In this document: positions 35,515-46,117 of the stretch, piece after piece | Numbering within the stretch: the stretch's first letter is position 1 | Layout: each line of letters starts with the position of its first letter | Origin: Streptomyces sp. RerS4 | GTDB taxonomy: Bacteria; Actinomycetota; Actinomycetes; Streptomycetales; Streptomycetaceae | Length of the DNA stretch: 64,000 nt | Direction of reading: 5' to 3' | Assembly (NCBI RefSeq): GCF_023515955.1 | Contig: NZ_CP097322.1 | Span: 1,733,501 to 1,797,500, forward strand | Notes under the pieces: generated by a model | What the model saw: only the letters and a program-made list of their open reading frames with translations | What the model was told of the DNA's origin: nothing | Database searches by the model: none | Position numbers and translations under genes: made by a program

Positions 35515-37488
35515 TCAGTCGGAACTACTGCGGATTTCGCAGGCTGCGGAGTCGTCCCCCAGCAATCTGTCGGCCGCGGACCGGTGCAGCCTGGCCGCCG
35601 CGGGGTCTCCCAGCCGGTCCAGCGTGTCGGCCAGCCGGACCTGGAGGGCGGCCTGAAGACGCTGGTCGCCGGCCCTGCGCGCCAGCTCGATCGCCTCCCG
35701 GCAGGTGTGCAGGGATTCCTCGGGCCGGCCGGCGTACTCCTGGACCCGGGCCATCTCGCTCAACGCCTTTGCCTGGCCCGGCACATCGGCGAGCTTGCGG
35801 TAGCCCGCGGCGGCGGCGCGCCAGGAGCGCAGCGCCTCCCCGTAGCGGCCCGCGTAGGTGTGCACGTTTCCGAGCCGGCCGTAGAGCCGGGCCTCGTCCG
35901 CGCGCTCCCCGCGCGCCAGTGCGTGGGACAGCGCCCGACCGAACCAGTCGGAGGCCCGCGGCCAGTCCGTCAGCTCCTGGTAGGCACCCCCTACGGATTC
36001 CATCGCGCGGCCGATCGCGTACGGGTCCTTCGCGGCCTTCCCGGCGGCCAGCGCGGCCCGGTAGCGCTCCAGCGCCTCCTGCGTCCGGCCGGTCTCGGCG
36101 TCGAGGTCGGCGAGGTTCAGCAGGGCGGCGGCCTGCTCGCGGTGCAGGTGGCGCCGCTCGGCCACGTCGAGGACGAGCCGGTGCAGCCCGTAGAGCTCCG
36201 GGGCGGCGGCCTCGGTGCCGCGGTGGGCGGCGAGCGCCCGCACCAGGCCCGAGACGAGGCGGCGGGCCAGGGTGTCCAGCCCGCCGTCGGCCACGGCGAG
36301 GGTGGCGGCGGCGGTCAGCGCGGGCAGCCGGGTGTCGAGCCAGGTGGCGGCGGCCCGCCGGTCGGGGAAGCGCAGGGCGCGCGGGAGGCCGTCCAGCTTC
36401 TCCGGCCCGCCGACGCCGAGATCCTCGTCCGTCTCGGCCATGGCCCGGCAGGAGGTCAGCAGCCGTACGGTCCGCTCCAGCATCCGGGCGCGGGCCAGCT
36501 CCACCTCGGCGGGCCGCTCCTTGACCTCCAGCAGGCCCCGCAGCAGCGGCGCGAGGCAGCCGGGCAGCAGGAAGATGCCGTTGTGGGCGTGCCGGACGAG
36601 GCCCAGTCCGGCGAAGTCCTCCAGGGTGGACTGCGCGGCGGCCACCGAGCAGCCCGCGAGGGCCGAGGCGGTGTGCGAGTCGAGGACCCCGGCGGGGGCG
36701 AGCGGCAGCAGCCGCAGGGTGCGCTGGGCCGGCTGCGGCAGGGATTCGTAGACCAGCCGGAAGGCGCGGCCGAGCGGACCGGCCGTGCCCGACGGCATGT
36801 CGTGGAGCTGCTTGGCCACGTCGGAGACGGCGGCCTTGGGGTGCGCCGCGAGCCAGCCCCCGGCGAGGACGAGCGCGGCGGGCTGTCCGCCGCAGGCCTC
36901 GGCGAGGCCCTCGGCGGCGCGGGGGTCGACGGTGATGCGGGTGTCGCCGATGAGCCGGGCGAGCAGGGCGACGCCGGAGGGGGTGTCCAGTCCGCCGAGG
37001 GTGCAGGGACGGACGTCCGGGATCCCGGTGAGCGGCCCTTCGGCGGTGACGACGACCAGGCACTCGGGGGTGTCCGGGAGCAGGGCGTCCACCTGGTGGG
37101 GGTCGGCGGCGTCGTCGACGAGGAGGATCACCCGCCGCCCGGCCAGGGCCTCGCGCAGGGTGGCGCTGAGGTCGTCCTCGCCGGCCCCCGGCGAGGACGG
37201 CCGGCCGAGGCCCTCCAGGAGGGTGCGCACCGCCGTGTCGGTGGGGAGGGTCTGGCCGCCCGGGGCGGTGAGCCGTACCCGCACGAGCCCGTCGGGGTAC
37301 TCGTCGGCCACCTCGCGGACGAGTGCCTCGGCGAGGGCGGTGCGGCCGGAGCCGGGCCGGCCGGCGATGAGCAGCACCCGGGCCCGGGGCGCCTTGGCCT
37401 TGCGGCCCGAAAGTGTGTCGAGCCCGGTCCGTGCGATGTCCTCGCGCAGCTCCTTGAGCTCACGCCGCCGCCCGACGAAATCCGTCAC
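35515..37488 (-). CDS. NTPase-TPR protein of STAND type
   Basis: This 657-aa protein has an N-terminal FVGRRRELKEL lead-in, as in AAA/NB-ARC regulators, a P-loop-like GRPGSGRTAL near residue 44, a Walker B RRVILLVDDAADP, then a winged-helix-like middle and about six TPR-type repeats from about residue 455 (AAALLNLADLDAETGRTQEA, YGRLGNVHTYAGRYGEA, EMARVQEYAGRPEES). The P-loop lysine is Arg, so nucleotide hydrolysis may be lost. It is probably a signalling scaffold. GTG 37488 is preferred over ATG 37533 because AGGAG lies 7 bases upstream. Its partner or signal is not evident. Confidence 0.78.
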   Translation of the reverse strand: MTDFVGRRRELKELREDIARTGLDTLSGRKAKAPRARVLLIAGRPGSGRTALAEALVREVADEYPDGLVRVRLTAPGGQTLPTDTAVRTLLEGLGRPSSPGAGEDDLSATLREALAGRRVILLVDDAADPHQVDALLPDTPECLVVVTAEGPLTGIPDVRPCTLGGLDTPSGVALLARLIGDTRITVDPRAAEGLAEACGGQPAALVLAGGWLAAHPKAAVSDVAKQLHDMPSGTAGPLGRAFRLVYESLPQPAQRTLRLLPLAPAGVLDSHTASALAGCSVAAAQSTLEDFAGLGLVRHAHNGIFLLPGCLAPLLRGLLEVKERPAEVELARARMLERTVRLLTSCRAMAETDEDLGVGGPEKLDGLPRALRFPDRRAAATWLDTRLPALTAAATLAVADGGLDTLARRLVSGLVRALAAHRGTEAAAPELYGLHRLVLDVAERRHLHREQAAALLNLADLDAETGRTQEALERYRAALAAGKAAKDPYAIGRAMESVGGAYQELTDWPRASDWFGRALSHALARGERADEARLYGRLGNVHTYAGRYGEALRSWRAAAAGYRKLADVPGQAKALSEMARVQEYAGRPEESLHTCREAIELARRAGDQRLQAALQVRLADTLDRLGDPAAARLHRSAADRLLGDDSAACEIRSSSD

Positions 37489-37691
37489 GGATCCGCTCCT
37501 CTCCCTGCCTCCGGGTTGCCGAGCGTAGTTCACGCAGAGCGACGGCCCGTGGGGAGCGTGGCGGACAGATCCCCCGATCGGATCAGCAGATCGTCACCTT
37601 TTCACCCGTGAGCCCGGCGAGAGCACGGCGACAGCCCTACGAGAGCCCGCCGACAAGCCCGCGAGAGTCCCGCGCGAGCCTCGCCAGAGGC

Positions 37692-38330
37692 CTACGCGTC
37701 CTCGTACGGGCGCGCCGGCCAGGGTGCGAGCGCCGGGCGCAGCGCGTCCAGACCGCCCTCCCGCGACAGGGCCGCCGACAGCGCGAGGATGCCCGCGACC
37801 AGCGCCGCGTTGCCCAGCTCGCCCGCCAGCGCGCCGTCGACCAGCTCGGCGAGCGGCACCCAGGCCGGCTCCATGTCGGCCTCCTCAGAGTCGGACTCGA
37901 TGTACCGCTCCCCCTCGGCGTCGGAGACTCCGCGCGCCACGAAGACCCGTACCGCCTCGTCGGAGCCGCCCGGGGACGGGTAGAAGTCGAGCAGCACCCG
38001 CCAGTCGGCGGCGGTGACGTGCGCCTCCTCCAGCAGCTCGCGCCGCGCCGCGTTCAGCGGGTTCTCCCCGGGTACGTCCAGCAGCCCGGCGGGCAGCTCC
38101 CACAGCCGGCGGCGCACCGGGTGGCGGTACTGGCTCAGTACGAGGACCCGCCCGGCCTCCTCGTCCAGCGCCACCACGCACACCGAGCCCGGGTGCACCT
38201 GGTAGTCCCGGCGGGCCACCGAGCCGTCCGGCATGCGCACCTCGTCGGAGGCGACGCCGGTCTTGGCGCCCTGGAACGGCCTCCGGGTCGAGAGCGTCTC
38301 CCAGGACTCCGACGTATCGCTGATCCCCAT
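37692..38330 (-). CDS. Nudix hydrolase, ADP-ribose pyrophosphatase type
   Basis: This 212-aa protein has an ADP-ribose pyrophosphatase-like Nudix box with one extra residue: AGLLDVPGE, then AARRELLEEAHV. The mycobacterial ADPRase has the same insertion, as I recall. The downstream PSPGGSDEAVRVFVARGV matches the ADP-ribose specificity loop. It probably hydrolyses ADP-ribose to AMP and ribose 5-phosphate. ATG 38330 is chosen because GGAGGG lies 8 bases upstream. It is downstream of pyrG but separated by a strong hairpin. Confidence 0.92.
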   Translation of the reverse strand: MGISDTSESWETLSTRRPFQGAKTGVASDEVRMPDGSVARRDYQVHPGSVCVVALDEEAGRVLVLSQYRHPVRRRLWELPAGLLDVPGENPLNAARRELLEEAHVTAADWRVLLDFYPSPGGSDEAVRVFVARGVSDAEGERYIESDSEEADMEPAWVPLAELVDGALAGELGNAALVAGILALSAALSREGGLDALRPALAPWPARPYEDA

Positions 38331-38355
38331 GACCCATGCCCTCCACAACGCGCGA

Positions 38356-38389
38356 CAGCCGGGGTACGGATCTTTCCGTACCCCGGCTG
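38356..38389 (-). terminator. Strong hairpin terminator after pyrG
   Basis: A perfect 15-bp stem (CAGCCGGGGTACGGA at 38356-38370, its complement at 38375-38389) has a TCTT loop. It lies 27 bp after the pyrG stop, separating it from the Nudix gene. Confidence 0.75.
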
Positions 38390-38416
38390 CCTACGTTATG
38401 CGCTCAGGCGCTCACG

Positions 38417-40078
<1,662 letters not shown>

Positions 40079-40550
40079 CGCCAAGAGGGGGCTCCCGTGG
40101 TCGCGAGGTGAGGTGCGTCCGACGCCGTTCCGCGGAGATCCGAAGGGTCTCTGGGGGCGCCGAAGCTGCGGTTTCGGGGCTCCTGATTCGCACAGGCAGA
40201 CCACCGGTCCACGGGGTACCAGCCTATCAGCGCCCCGGGCGGTCCGCCTCCGGGCGCGCGGCGCGGCGCGGCCGGCACAGCCCCCCGCCCCTGACCGGGG
40301 ACGATGTTCCCCCAGGTCACCCGTTCGGCCGAGCCACATTGTCCCAGGACTTCAGGGGATCACTAGTGTGCCGTCATACCCTGCTCGGATACCGCTGCAC
40401 ATCGCCGCCGAGCAGTCCGGCAAACGGCGTAACCTCGCCCGTTCCGGCAATCTAGGACTCGACGCGGGGATCCCTGCGCACAGGAGACCGCGCGACAGCG
40501 CATTGCAAGCGCCCTACGGGGCGGACGTGGCCGTTCGACTGGAGAGCAAC

Positions 40551-42356
40551 GTGTCCGGGCGCATCGAGGATTACGCACTGATCGGGGACATGCAGACCGC
40601 GGCGCTGGTCTGCCGGGACGGGGCGGTGGACTGGCTCTGCCTGCCACGCTTCGACTCCCACGCTGTCTTCGCGAGCCTTCTGGGCACCGAGGAACACGGG
40701 TTCTGGCGCATCGGCCCGGCCTTCGCCCCCGGTACGGAGGCCCCCCGGGCCGTCCGCCGGCGCTACCGGGGTGATTCGCTGGTGCTGGAGTCGGAGTGGG
40801 ACACCCCGCGGGGGACGGTCCGCGTCATCGACTTCATGCCGCCCCGCGAGGACCACGCGCCGCAGCTGATCCGCATCGTGGAGGGCGTCAGCGGACGCGT
40901 CCCGATGCGCTCGGCCCTGCGGATGCGCTTCAGCTACGGACGGATCGTGCCGTGGGTGCACAAGGTCGACGGGCGCACCGTGGCCGTCGCCGGCCCGGAC
41001 TCGGTGTGGCTGGACACCTCCGCGCAGACCTACGGCAAGGACCTGACGACGTACTCGGACTTCACCGTCGCCCCCGGTGACCGCGTCGCCTTCGCCATCA
41101 GCTGGCAGCCCTCCCACCGCGGCGCCCCGGAGTGTCCCGACGCCGAGGCGGCGTTGGAGGCCACCTCCGAGTTCTGGCGGCAGTGGGTCGACCACTGCAC
41201 GTACCACGGGCCCTACCGGGAGGCGGTGATCCGCTCCCTGATCACCCTCAAGGCCCTCACGTACGCCCCCACGGGCGGGATCGTCGCGGCCCCCACGACC
41301 TCCCTCCCGGAGGAGATCGGCGGGGTCCGCAACTGGGACTACCGCTACACGTGGCTGCGCGACGCCGCCATCACCCTCTCCTCGCTGCTGCGCACCGGCT
41401 ACCGCGAGGAGGCCTCCGCCTGGCGGGACTGGCTGCTGCGCGCGGTGGCCGGCGACCCGGAGAACCTCCAGATCATGTACGGGATCGCGGGCGAGCGCGA
41501 GCTCGGCGAGACCGAGTTGGACTGGCTGCCCGGCTACGAGAACTCCAGCCCGGTCCGCGTCGGCAACGGCGCCGCCCACCAGCTCCAGCTCGACGTGTAC
41601 GGCGAGGTCACCGAGGCCCTGCACCTGGGCCACATGACCGGCCTGGCCCGCAACGACTACGCCTCGCTGCTCCAGCTCAAGCTGATCCGCTACCTGGAGA
41701 CGCACTGGATGGAGCCCGACGAGGGCATCTGGGAGGTGCGCGGCCCGCGCCGGCACTTCGTCCACTCGAAGGTCATGGCGTGGGTGGCCGTGGACCGCAC
41801 GATCAAGCTGATCGAGAGCGGGGACGCCGACGGCCCGCTGGAGCGCTGGCGGGAACTGCGCGACGAGATCCACGCGGACGTCTGCGAGAAGGGCTACGAC
41901 AAGGACCGCAACACCTTCACGCAGTCCTACGGCTCGCGGGAACTGGACGCCTCGCTGCTGCTGATCCCGCAGATGGGCTTCCTGCCGCCCGACGACAAGC
42001 GGGTCATCGGCACGATCGAGGCGATCCAGCGCGAGCTGTCGACTCCCGACGGCTTCATCCTGCGCTACCCGACGGCCGGCGAGGAGGCCGGCGTGGACGG
42101 CCTGGAGGGCGACGAGGGGGCCTTCCTCGCGTGCTCGTTCTGGATGGCCGACGACCTGGCGATGATCGGCCGGGTCGACGAGGCCCGCCGGCTCTTCGAG
42201 AAGCTCCTCTCGCTCCGCAACGACCTCGGGCTCCTCGCCGAGGAGTGGGACCCCAAGCTCCAGCGGCAGGTCGGGAACTTCCCGCAGGCCTTCAGCCACG
42301 TCCCGCTGATCGACACGGCGCTGCGGCTGACGGCGAGCGGGGCGTACGGGGGCTGA
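40551..42356 (+). CDS. Glycoside hydrolase family 15 protein
   Basis: This 601-aa protein has the GH15 layout: an N-terminal beta-sandwich (IEDYALIGDMQTAALVCRDG, VDWLCLPRFDS) and an alpha/alpha-barrel with GGVRNWDYRYTWLRDAAITL. Relatives include glucoamylases and mycobacterial trehalases, so alpha-glucan or trehalose hydrolysis in the cytosol is likely (no signal peptide). GTG 40551 is chosen because GGAG lies 6 bases upstream; a GTG at 40527 is an alternative. Upstream is divergent from pyrG. The catalytic Glu pair was not assigned here. Confidence 0.88.
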   Translation: MSGRIEDYALIGDMQTAALVCRDGAVDWLCLPRFDSHAVFASLLGTEEHGFWRIGPAFAPGTEAPRAVRRRYRGDSLVLESEWDTPRGTVRVIDFMPPREDHAPQLIRIVEGVSGRVPMRSALRMRFSYGRIVPWVHKVDGRTVAVAGPDSVWLDTSAQTYGKDLTTYSDFTVAPGDRVAFAISWQPSHRGAPECPDAEAALEATSEFWRQWVDHCTYHGPYREAVIRSLITLKALTYAPTGGIVAAPTTSLPEEIGGVRNWDYRYTWLRDAAITLSSLLRTGYREEASAWRDWLLRAVAGDPENLQIMYGIAGERELGETELDWLPGYENSSPVRVGNGAAHQLQLDVYGEVTEALHLGHMTGLARNDYASLLQLKLIRYLETHWMEPDEGIWEVRGPRRHFVHSKVMAWVAVDRTIKLIESGDADGPLERWRELRDEIHADVCEKGYDKDRNTFTQSYGSRELDASLLLIPQMGFLPPDDKRVIGTIEAIQRELSTPDGFILRYPTAGEEAGVDGLEGDEGAFLACSFWMADDLAMIGRVDEARRLFEKLLSLRNDLGLLAEEWDPKLQRQVGNFPQAFSHVPLIDTALRLTASGAYGG

Positions 42357-42458
42357 CGCGCGGGCGCCGGCCACGGCGCTCGGGCTGACGCGCGGGGCCT
42401 TCGGTGCCCGCCTACGCTGGAGGGGTTCCCAGCCCCTCCGGCGGAAAGGGGGGTGGCC

Positions 42459-43841
42459 ATGGCGCCCCTCTCGAAGGCGGGCACGGCCCTCGCCGAGCTC
42501 CGCGAGGACCTGTCCGGCGCGGTCTTCGCCCCGGGCGACCCGGGGTACGACGCGTCCCGGGCCCGCTTCAACGCGATGGTCGACCGCAGGCCCGCCGTGA
42601 TCGCCGAGTGCGCGCACACGCAGGACGTGGTCACCGCGATCCGCTTCGCCCGCGAGCTGGATCTGCACGTCGCGGTCCGCGGCGGCGGCCACAGCGTGGC
42701 GGGCATGTCCGTGAACGACGGCGGGCTGGTCGTGGACCTGCGCCGGATGCACGAGGTGACGGTCCATCCGGCCGCCGAGGCCGTCCACATCGGCGGTGGC
42801 GCGACCATGAGCCACCTCGACCGGGCCTGCCAACCGTACGCCCTGGCCACGACGGGCGGCCGGGCCTCCACCACCGGCGTCGGCGGCTTCGTCCTGGGCG
42901 GCGGCACCGGCTGGCTGGACCGGAAGTTCGGGCTGGCCGTGGACAACCTGCTGGGCGTGGACCTGGTCACCGCCGACGGCGAGCTGCTGCACGTCAACGG
43001 GCAGGACAACCCGGAGCTGTTCTGGGGGCTGCACGGCGGCGGCGGGAACTTCGGCGTCGCGACCTCGCTGACCCTGAAGCTGCACGAACTGCCGTTCATG
43101 TCCATCGCCTTCGTCCTGTACCCGCCCGAGCGCGGGCCCGAGGTGGTCCGTACGTACCGGGACGTCATCGAGGCCGGACCGCCCGAGGCGAGCGGCGCGG
43201 CCCTCTACCTGACCGGGCCGCCCGACGAGTTCGTCCCCGCGCACCTGGTCGGGCAGCTGCTGGCGGGTGTGCTGCTGACCTACGCCGGCCCCGAGGACGA
43301 GATGCGCCGGCTCGCCGAGCCGCTGCTGGCCATCCCGCACGAGGCGGAGATCGTCACCGACATCCCGTACGCCGACCTCCAGTGCATGATCGACGACCCG
43401 CCGGGACTGCGGAACTACTGGTCGGGCGAGTACCTCACCGGCGTCCCGGACGAGTTCGTGGACGTCTTCTGCGCCCGCGCCGCCTCGATGCCCGTACCGA
43501 CGGGCACCCAACACCTCCTGTGGCCGCAGGGCGGGGCCATCGCCTCGGCCCCGGGCGACTACCCGATCTCGTTCCGCGACGCGCCCTGGGGAGTGCACCC
43601 CTTCGGGCTGTGGGAGGACCCCGCCGACGACGAACGGGTCCGGCAGTGGGTCAAGGACGTACGCACCGACGTCCGGCCGTGGGCCTCGGGCGCGGTGTAC
43701 CTCAACTTCACCGGGGACGAGGGCGCCGACCGGGTCGTCGCCGGCCTCGGCGCCGAGCACATGCGACGGCTGGGCGCGCTGAAACGACAGTACGACCCGG
43801 ACAACGTCTTCCGCTTCAACCACAACATCGCCCCGACCTGA
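42459..43841 (+). CDS. FAD-linked oxidase, berberine-bridge type
   Basis: This 460-aa protein has the FAD-binding RGGGHSVAGMSV, where the His is the usual covalent flavin site, and STTGVGGFVLGGGTGWLDRK. The Cys of bicovalent members is absent. It ends with the berberine-bridge-like FRFNHNIAPT. Such oxidases act on sugars, alcohols or natural products with O2. ATG 42459 is chosen (AAAGGGGGG just upstream); GTG 42453 is an alternative. Lies 103 bp after the GH15 gene on the same strand, so it might be co-transcribed, though the functions do not obviously connect. Confidence 0.9.
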   Translation: MAPLSKAGTALAELREDLSGAVFAPGDPGYDASRARFNAMVDRRPAVIAECAHTQDVVTAIRFARELDLHVAVRGGGHSVAGMSVNDGGLVVDLRRMHEVTVHPAAEAVHIGGGATMSHLDRACQPYALATTGGRASTTGVGGFVLGGGTGWLDRKFGLAVDNLLGVDLVTADGELLHVNGQDNPELFWGLHGGGGNFGVATSLTLKLHELPFMSIAFVLYPPERGPEVVRTYRDVIEAGPPEASGAALYLTGPPDEFVPAHLVGQLLAGVLLTYAGPEDEMRRLAEPLLAIPHEAEIVTDIPYADLQCMIDDPPGLRNYWSGEYLTGVPDEFVDVFCARAASMPVPTGTQHLLWPQGGAIASAPGDYPISFRDAPWGVHPFGLWEDPADDERVRQWVKDVRTDVRPWASGAVYLNFTGDEGADRVVAGLGAEHMRRLGALKRQYDPDNVFRFNHNIAPT

Positions 43842-43890
43842 GGCACCCCGTGATGCGTTCGGAACGGGCCGGAAGGTAGCGTCCCGCGAC

Positions 43891-45519
43891 ATGGACAATC
43901 AGGGCGGCGGCGGGATCACGGTTCAACGGGCACTGGAGCTGCCGGGACTGCGCGGCGGGCTCCCCGAGGTGGTGGCCTGCGCCGACCGCCTCGGCCGGAC
44001 CGTCCGCTGGGTACACGCGGGCGAGGTCCCGAACATCGCCTCCCTCCTCAAGGGCGGCGAGTTGCTGCTCACCACGGGTCTGGGCCTGGGCACCCGGCCC
44101 GCCGAGCAGCGGGCCTTCGTACGCCGCCTCGCGGACCGGGGCATCGCCGCGCTGGTCGTCGAGCTGGGCCCGCGCTTCACCCGGCTGCCGGCGACGATCG
44201 TGGAGACCGCGCGGGCGGCGGGGCTTCCGCTGGTGCAGCTGCACCGGGAGGTCCCGTTCGTCACCGTCACCGAAGAGGTCCACACCGAGATCGTCAACGG
44301 CCACTACGCGCTCCTCCAGCGGGCCGAGGAGGTCCACCGGCGCTGTACGGAGGCCCTGTTGGGCGGCGGCGGCATCCCACAGGTGCTGCGCATCGTGGCC
44401 GACTTCACCGCGAACCCGGTCTTCCTGGAGACCCCCGACGGCCAACTCCTGTACGCGGCCGGGCCGGCCGCCGGCGACGCCGCGGCGGACCCGCTCCAGG
44501 TGTGGGAGGGCCTACGCGGCCACCGCGCGGCCGAACCGTCGGGCAACGCGGTCGTCGTCGACGTACCCGGCGGCGGCCCCGGCACCGGCTCGGTCCGCGC
44601 CCGCCTCGTTCTGTTGGGCGTCTCGGCGCCGCTGCTGCCGGTCCACCGGATGGCGGCGGAGCGGACGGCCGGGGTGCTGGCCGTGGTGCTGATGCAGGCG
44701 CGGCAGGAAGACGAGCTGGCCGCGCGCGGCCGGGGCGACTTCCTCACCGACCTGGCCGAGGGCCGCATCTCGGCCGATGACGCGCCGGCGCAGGCGCGGG
44801 TGCTGGGCTTCCGGCCGGGTGCGGGGCCGCTGCTGCCGATCGTGATGCGGCTCTCCACGGAGCTGGGGGCCTCCGGGAGTTGGGCACTGCTGGCTCGGGC
44901 GGTGCTGGAGGAGCTGTCCTCCGTCGGGGCGCCGGTGCTGCTCGGCGTCCGCCCGGTGGAGGGGCGGGTCCCGCTGCTGGTGTCACTGCGCGCCGAGTCC
45001 GAACGCACCGCCGTCGCGGACCGGGTCGCCGCCGCGCTGCGGGCCGGTGTGGAGCGGGCGGGGCTGGACCGGGCCGAGGCGCCGCCGGCGGTGGTCGTGG
45101 GTGTCTCCGGGAGCTGGGCGGCGGCCTCGGCGGGCCTGCGGCATGCGGCGGAGACCGCGACGGCCGCCCACGGCCTGCCGGCCCGGCCCTGGTACGACGC
45201 CCGCCGCCTGGACATCGACCTGTTGCTGTGGCGCCTGCGGGAACACCCGGACCTGGCGGCATTCGTGGACCGGGCGATCGGCGCGCTCCGCGTCCACGAC
45301 GCGACGTCCCGCCCGCCGCTCCTGCCCACCCTGGAGACGTACCTGGCCCACGCGGGGCGCAAGGCGGAGACCGCCCGCGAGCTCCACCTCAACCGCCAGA
45401 CCCTGTACAACCGCCTGGCCCGCATCGCCGAACTCCTCGGCACCGACCTGGACGACCCCGAAACGGTCCTCTCCCTAAGCCTGGCCCTCCGCGCCCGCCG
45501 CCACGCCGCCTCTTCCTGA
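43891..45519 (+). CDS. PucR-family transcriptional regulator
   Basis: This 542-aa protein has an N-terminal PucR domain (RTVRWVHAGEVPNIASLLKG), a central GAF/GGDEF-like CdaR region, and a C-terminal HTH_30 helix-turn-helix (AGRKAETARELHLNRQTLYN then RLARIAELLGTDLDD). PucR regulators control purine, amino acid or nitrogen catabolism. A TAGCGT box lies 8 bases before the ATG. The FAD oxidase immediately upstream, same strand, 49 bp away, is a plausible co-transcribed or target gene, though unproven. Confidence 0.92.
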   Translation: MDNQGGGGITVQRALELPGLRGGLPEVVACADRLGRTVRWVHAGEVPNIASLLKGGELLLTTGLGLGTRPAEQRAFVRRLADRGIAALVVELGPRFTRLPATIVETARAAGLPLVQLHREVPFVTVTEEVHTEIVNGHYALLQRAEEVHRRCTEALLGGGGIPQVLRIVADFTANPVFLETPDGQLLYAAGPAAGDAAADPLQVWEGLRGHRAAEPSGNAVVVDVPGGGPGTGSVRARLVLLGVSAPLLPVHRMAAERTAGVLAVVLMQARQEDELAARGRGDFLTDLAEGRISADDAPAQARVLGFRPGAGPLLPIVMRLSTELGASGSWALLARAVLEELSSVGAPVLLGVRPVEGRVPLLVSLRAESERTAVADRVAAALRAGVERAGLDRAEAPPAVVVGVSGSWAAASAGLRHAAETATAAHGLPARPWYDARRLDIDLLLWRLREHPDLAAFVDRAIGALRVHDATSRPPLLPTLETYLAHAGRKAETARELHLNRQTLYNRLARIAELLGTDLDDPETVLSLSLALRARRHAASS

Positions 45520-46117
45520 CGCGCCCCTCGCACCGCTCGGCCCTGGCGGGCCACGCCTTCTTCGCGCGCCCCTCGCACCGCTCGGCCCTGGCGGGCCTCC
45601 CGGGCTTCGGCGCGCTGCGCCGGGCTGTCCCCTTTCGACGCGCCGCTCGCGAGGCTCGGCCCTGGCGGGCCTCCCCGGCTTCGCATCGCTGCGCCGAACT
45701 CCGTCGGCGACCGGGCGGGCGGGGTCCGGGGCCGTGGCTGGGGTCCGTCAGTGGGCTTGGCGCTGCGCGGGGCTGTCCCCTACCCGCCCTTCCTCCGTTC
45801 CCTGGGGCTCCGCCCCAGACCCCGCGCCTCAAACGCCGGCGGGGCTGGATTTGCCCTCCGGGCAAACCAGCCCGCCGGGCCCATTCCAGCCTCGCCGGCG
45901 TTTGAGGCGCGGGGGTTCGGGGGCGGAGCCCCCGGGAGGGGGGCCGGGGCGGAGCCCCGGGATACGGAGAAAGGGCGGGGCGGGGAGATGGCTCCGCGCA
46001 GCGGGACCAGCGCCACCCCGGACGGGGATCCCCAGCGCACCCGGATCGGGGGCGGGGGCCACCCCCGGACGGGGATCCGCAGCGGGATCGGGGGGCAGCC
46101 CCGGGCTGGGGCGGGGG
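45520..46117. repeat. Repeat-rich intergenic region
   Basis: This 598-bp stretch has no convincing gene. It has a 32-bp unit GCGCCCCTCGCACCGCTCGG... at 45521-45552, repeated identically at 45566-45597 and with divergence at 45640-45671. It also has a long inverted repeat (45821-45849 with 45885-45913), whose arms contain the CTCAAACGCCGGCG / CGCCGGCGTTTGAG element that I recognise as abundant between Streptomyces genes. Further Gly/Arg-coding-like sequence to 46117 shows no codon signal. Confidence 0.75.
45821..45913. repeat. Long inverted repeat, Streptomyces intergenic element
   Basis: Arms of 29 bp match with one G-U type mismatch around a 35-base loop. The loop itself has a small hairpin (TTTGCCC at 45850-45856 with GGGCAAA at 45860-45866). 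The arms extend outward with CTCCGCCCC/GGGGCGGAG. It may terminate transcription from the PucR gene and from the leftward glycosyltransferase. Confidence 0.75.

Noticed and set aside
40452..43898. A 1148-aa antisense frame opposite the GH15 and oxidase genes
   Set aside because: Shadow frame with no motifs; the opposite strand carries two full-length enzymes.
45520..46117. Possible transposon remnant
   Set aside because: The repeats are short and GC-rich, no transposase fragment or terminal inverted repeats with target duplication were seen.
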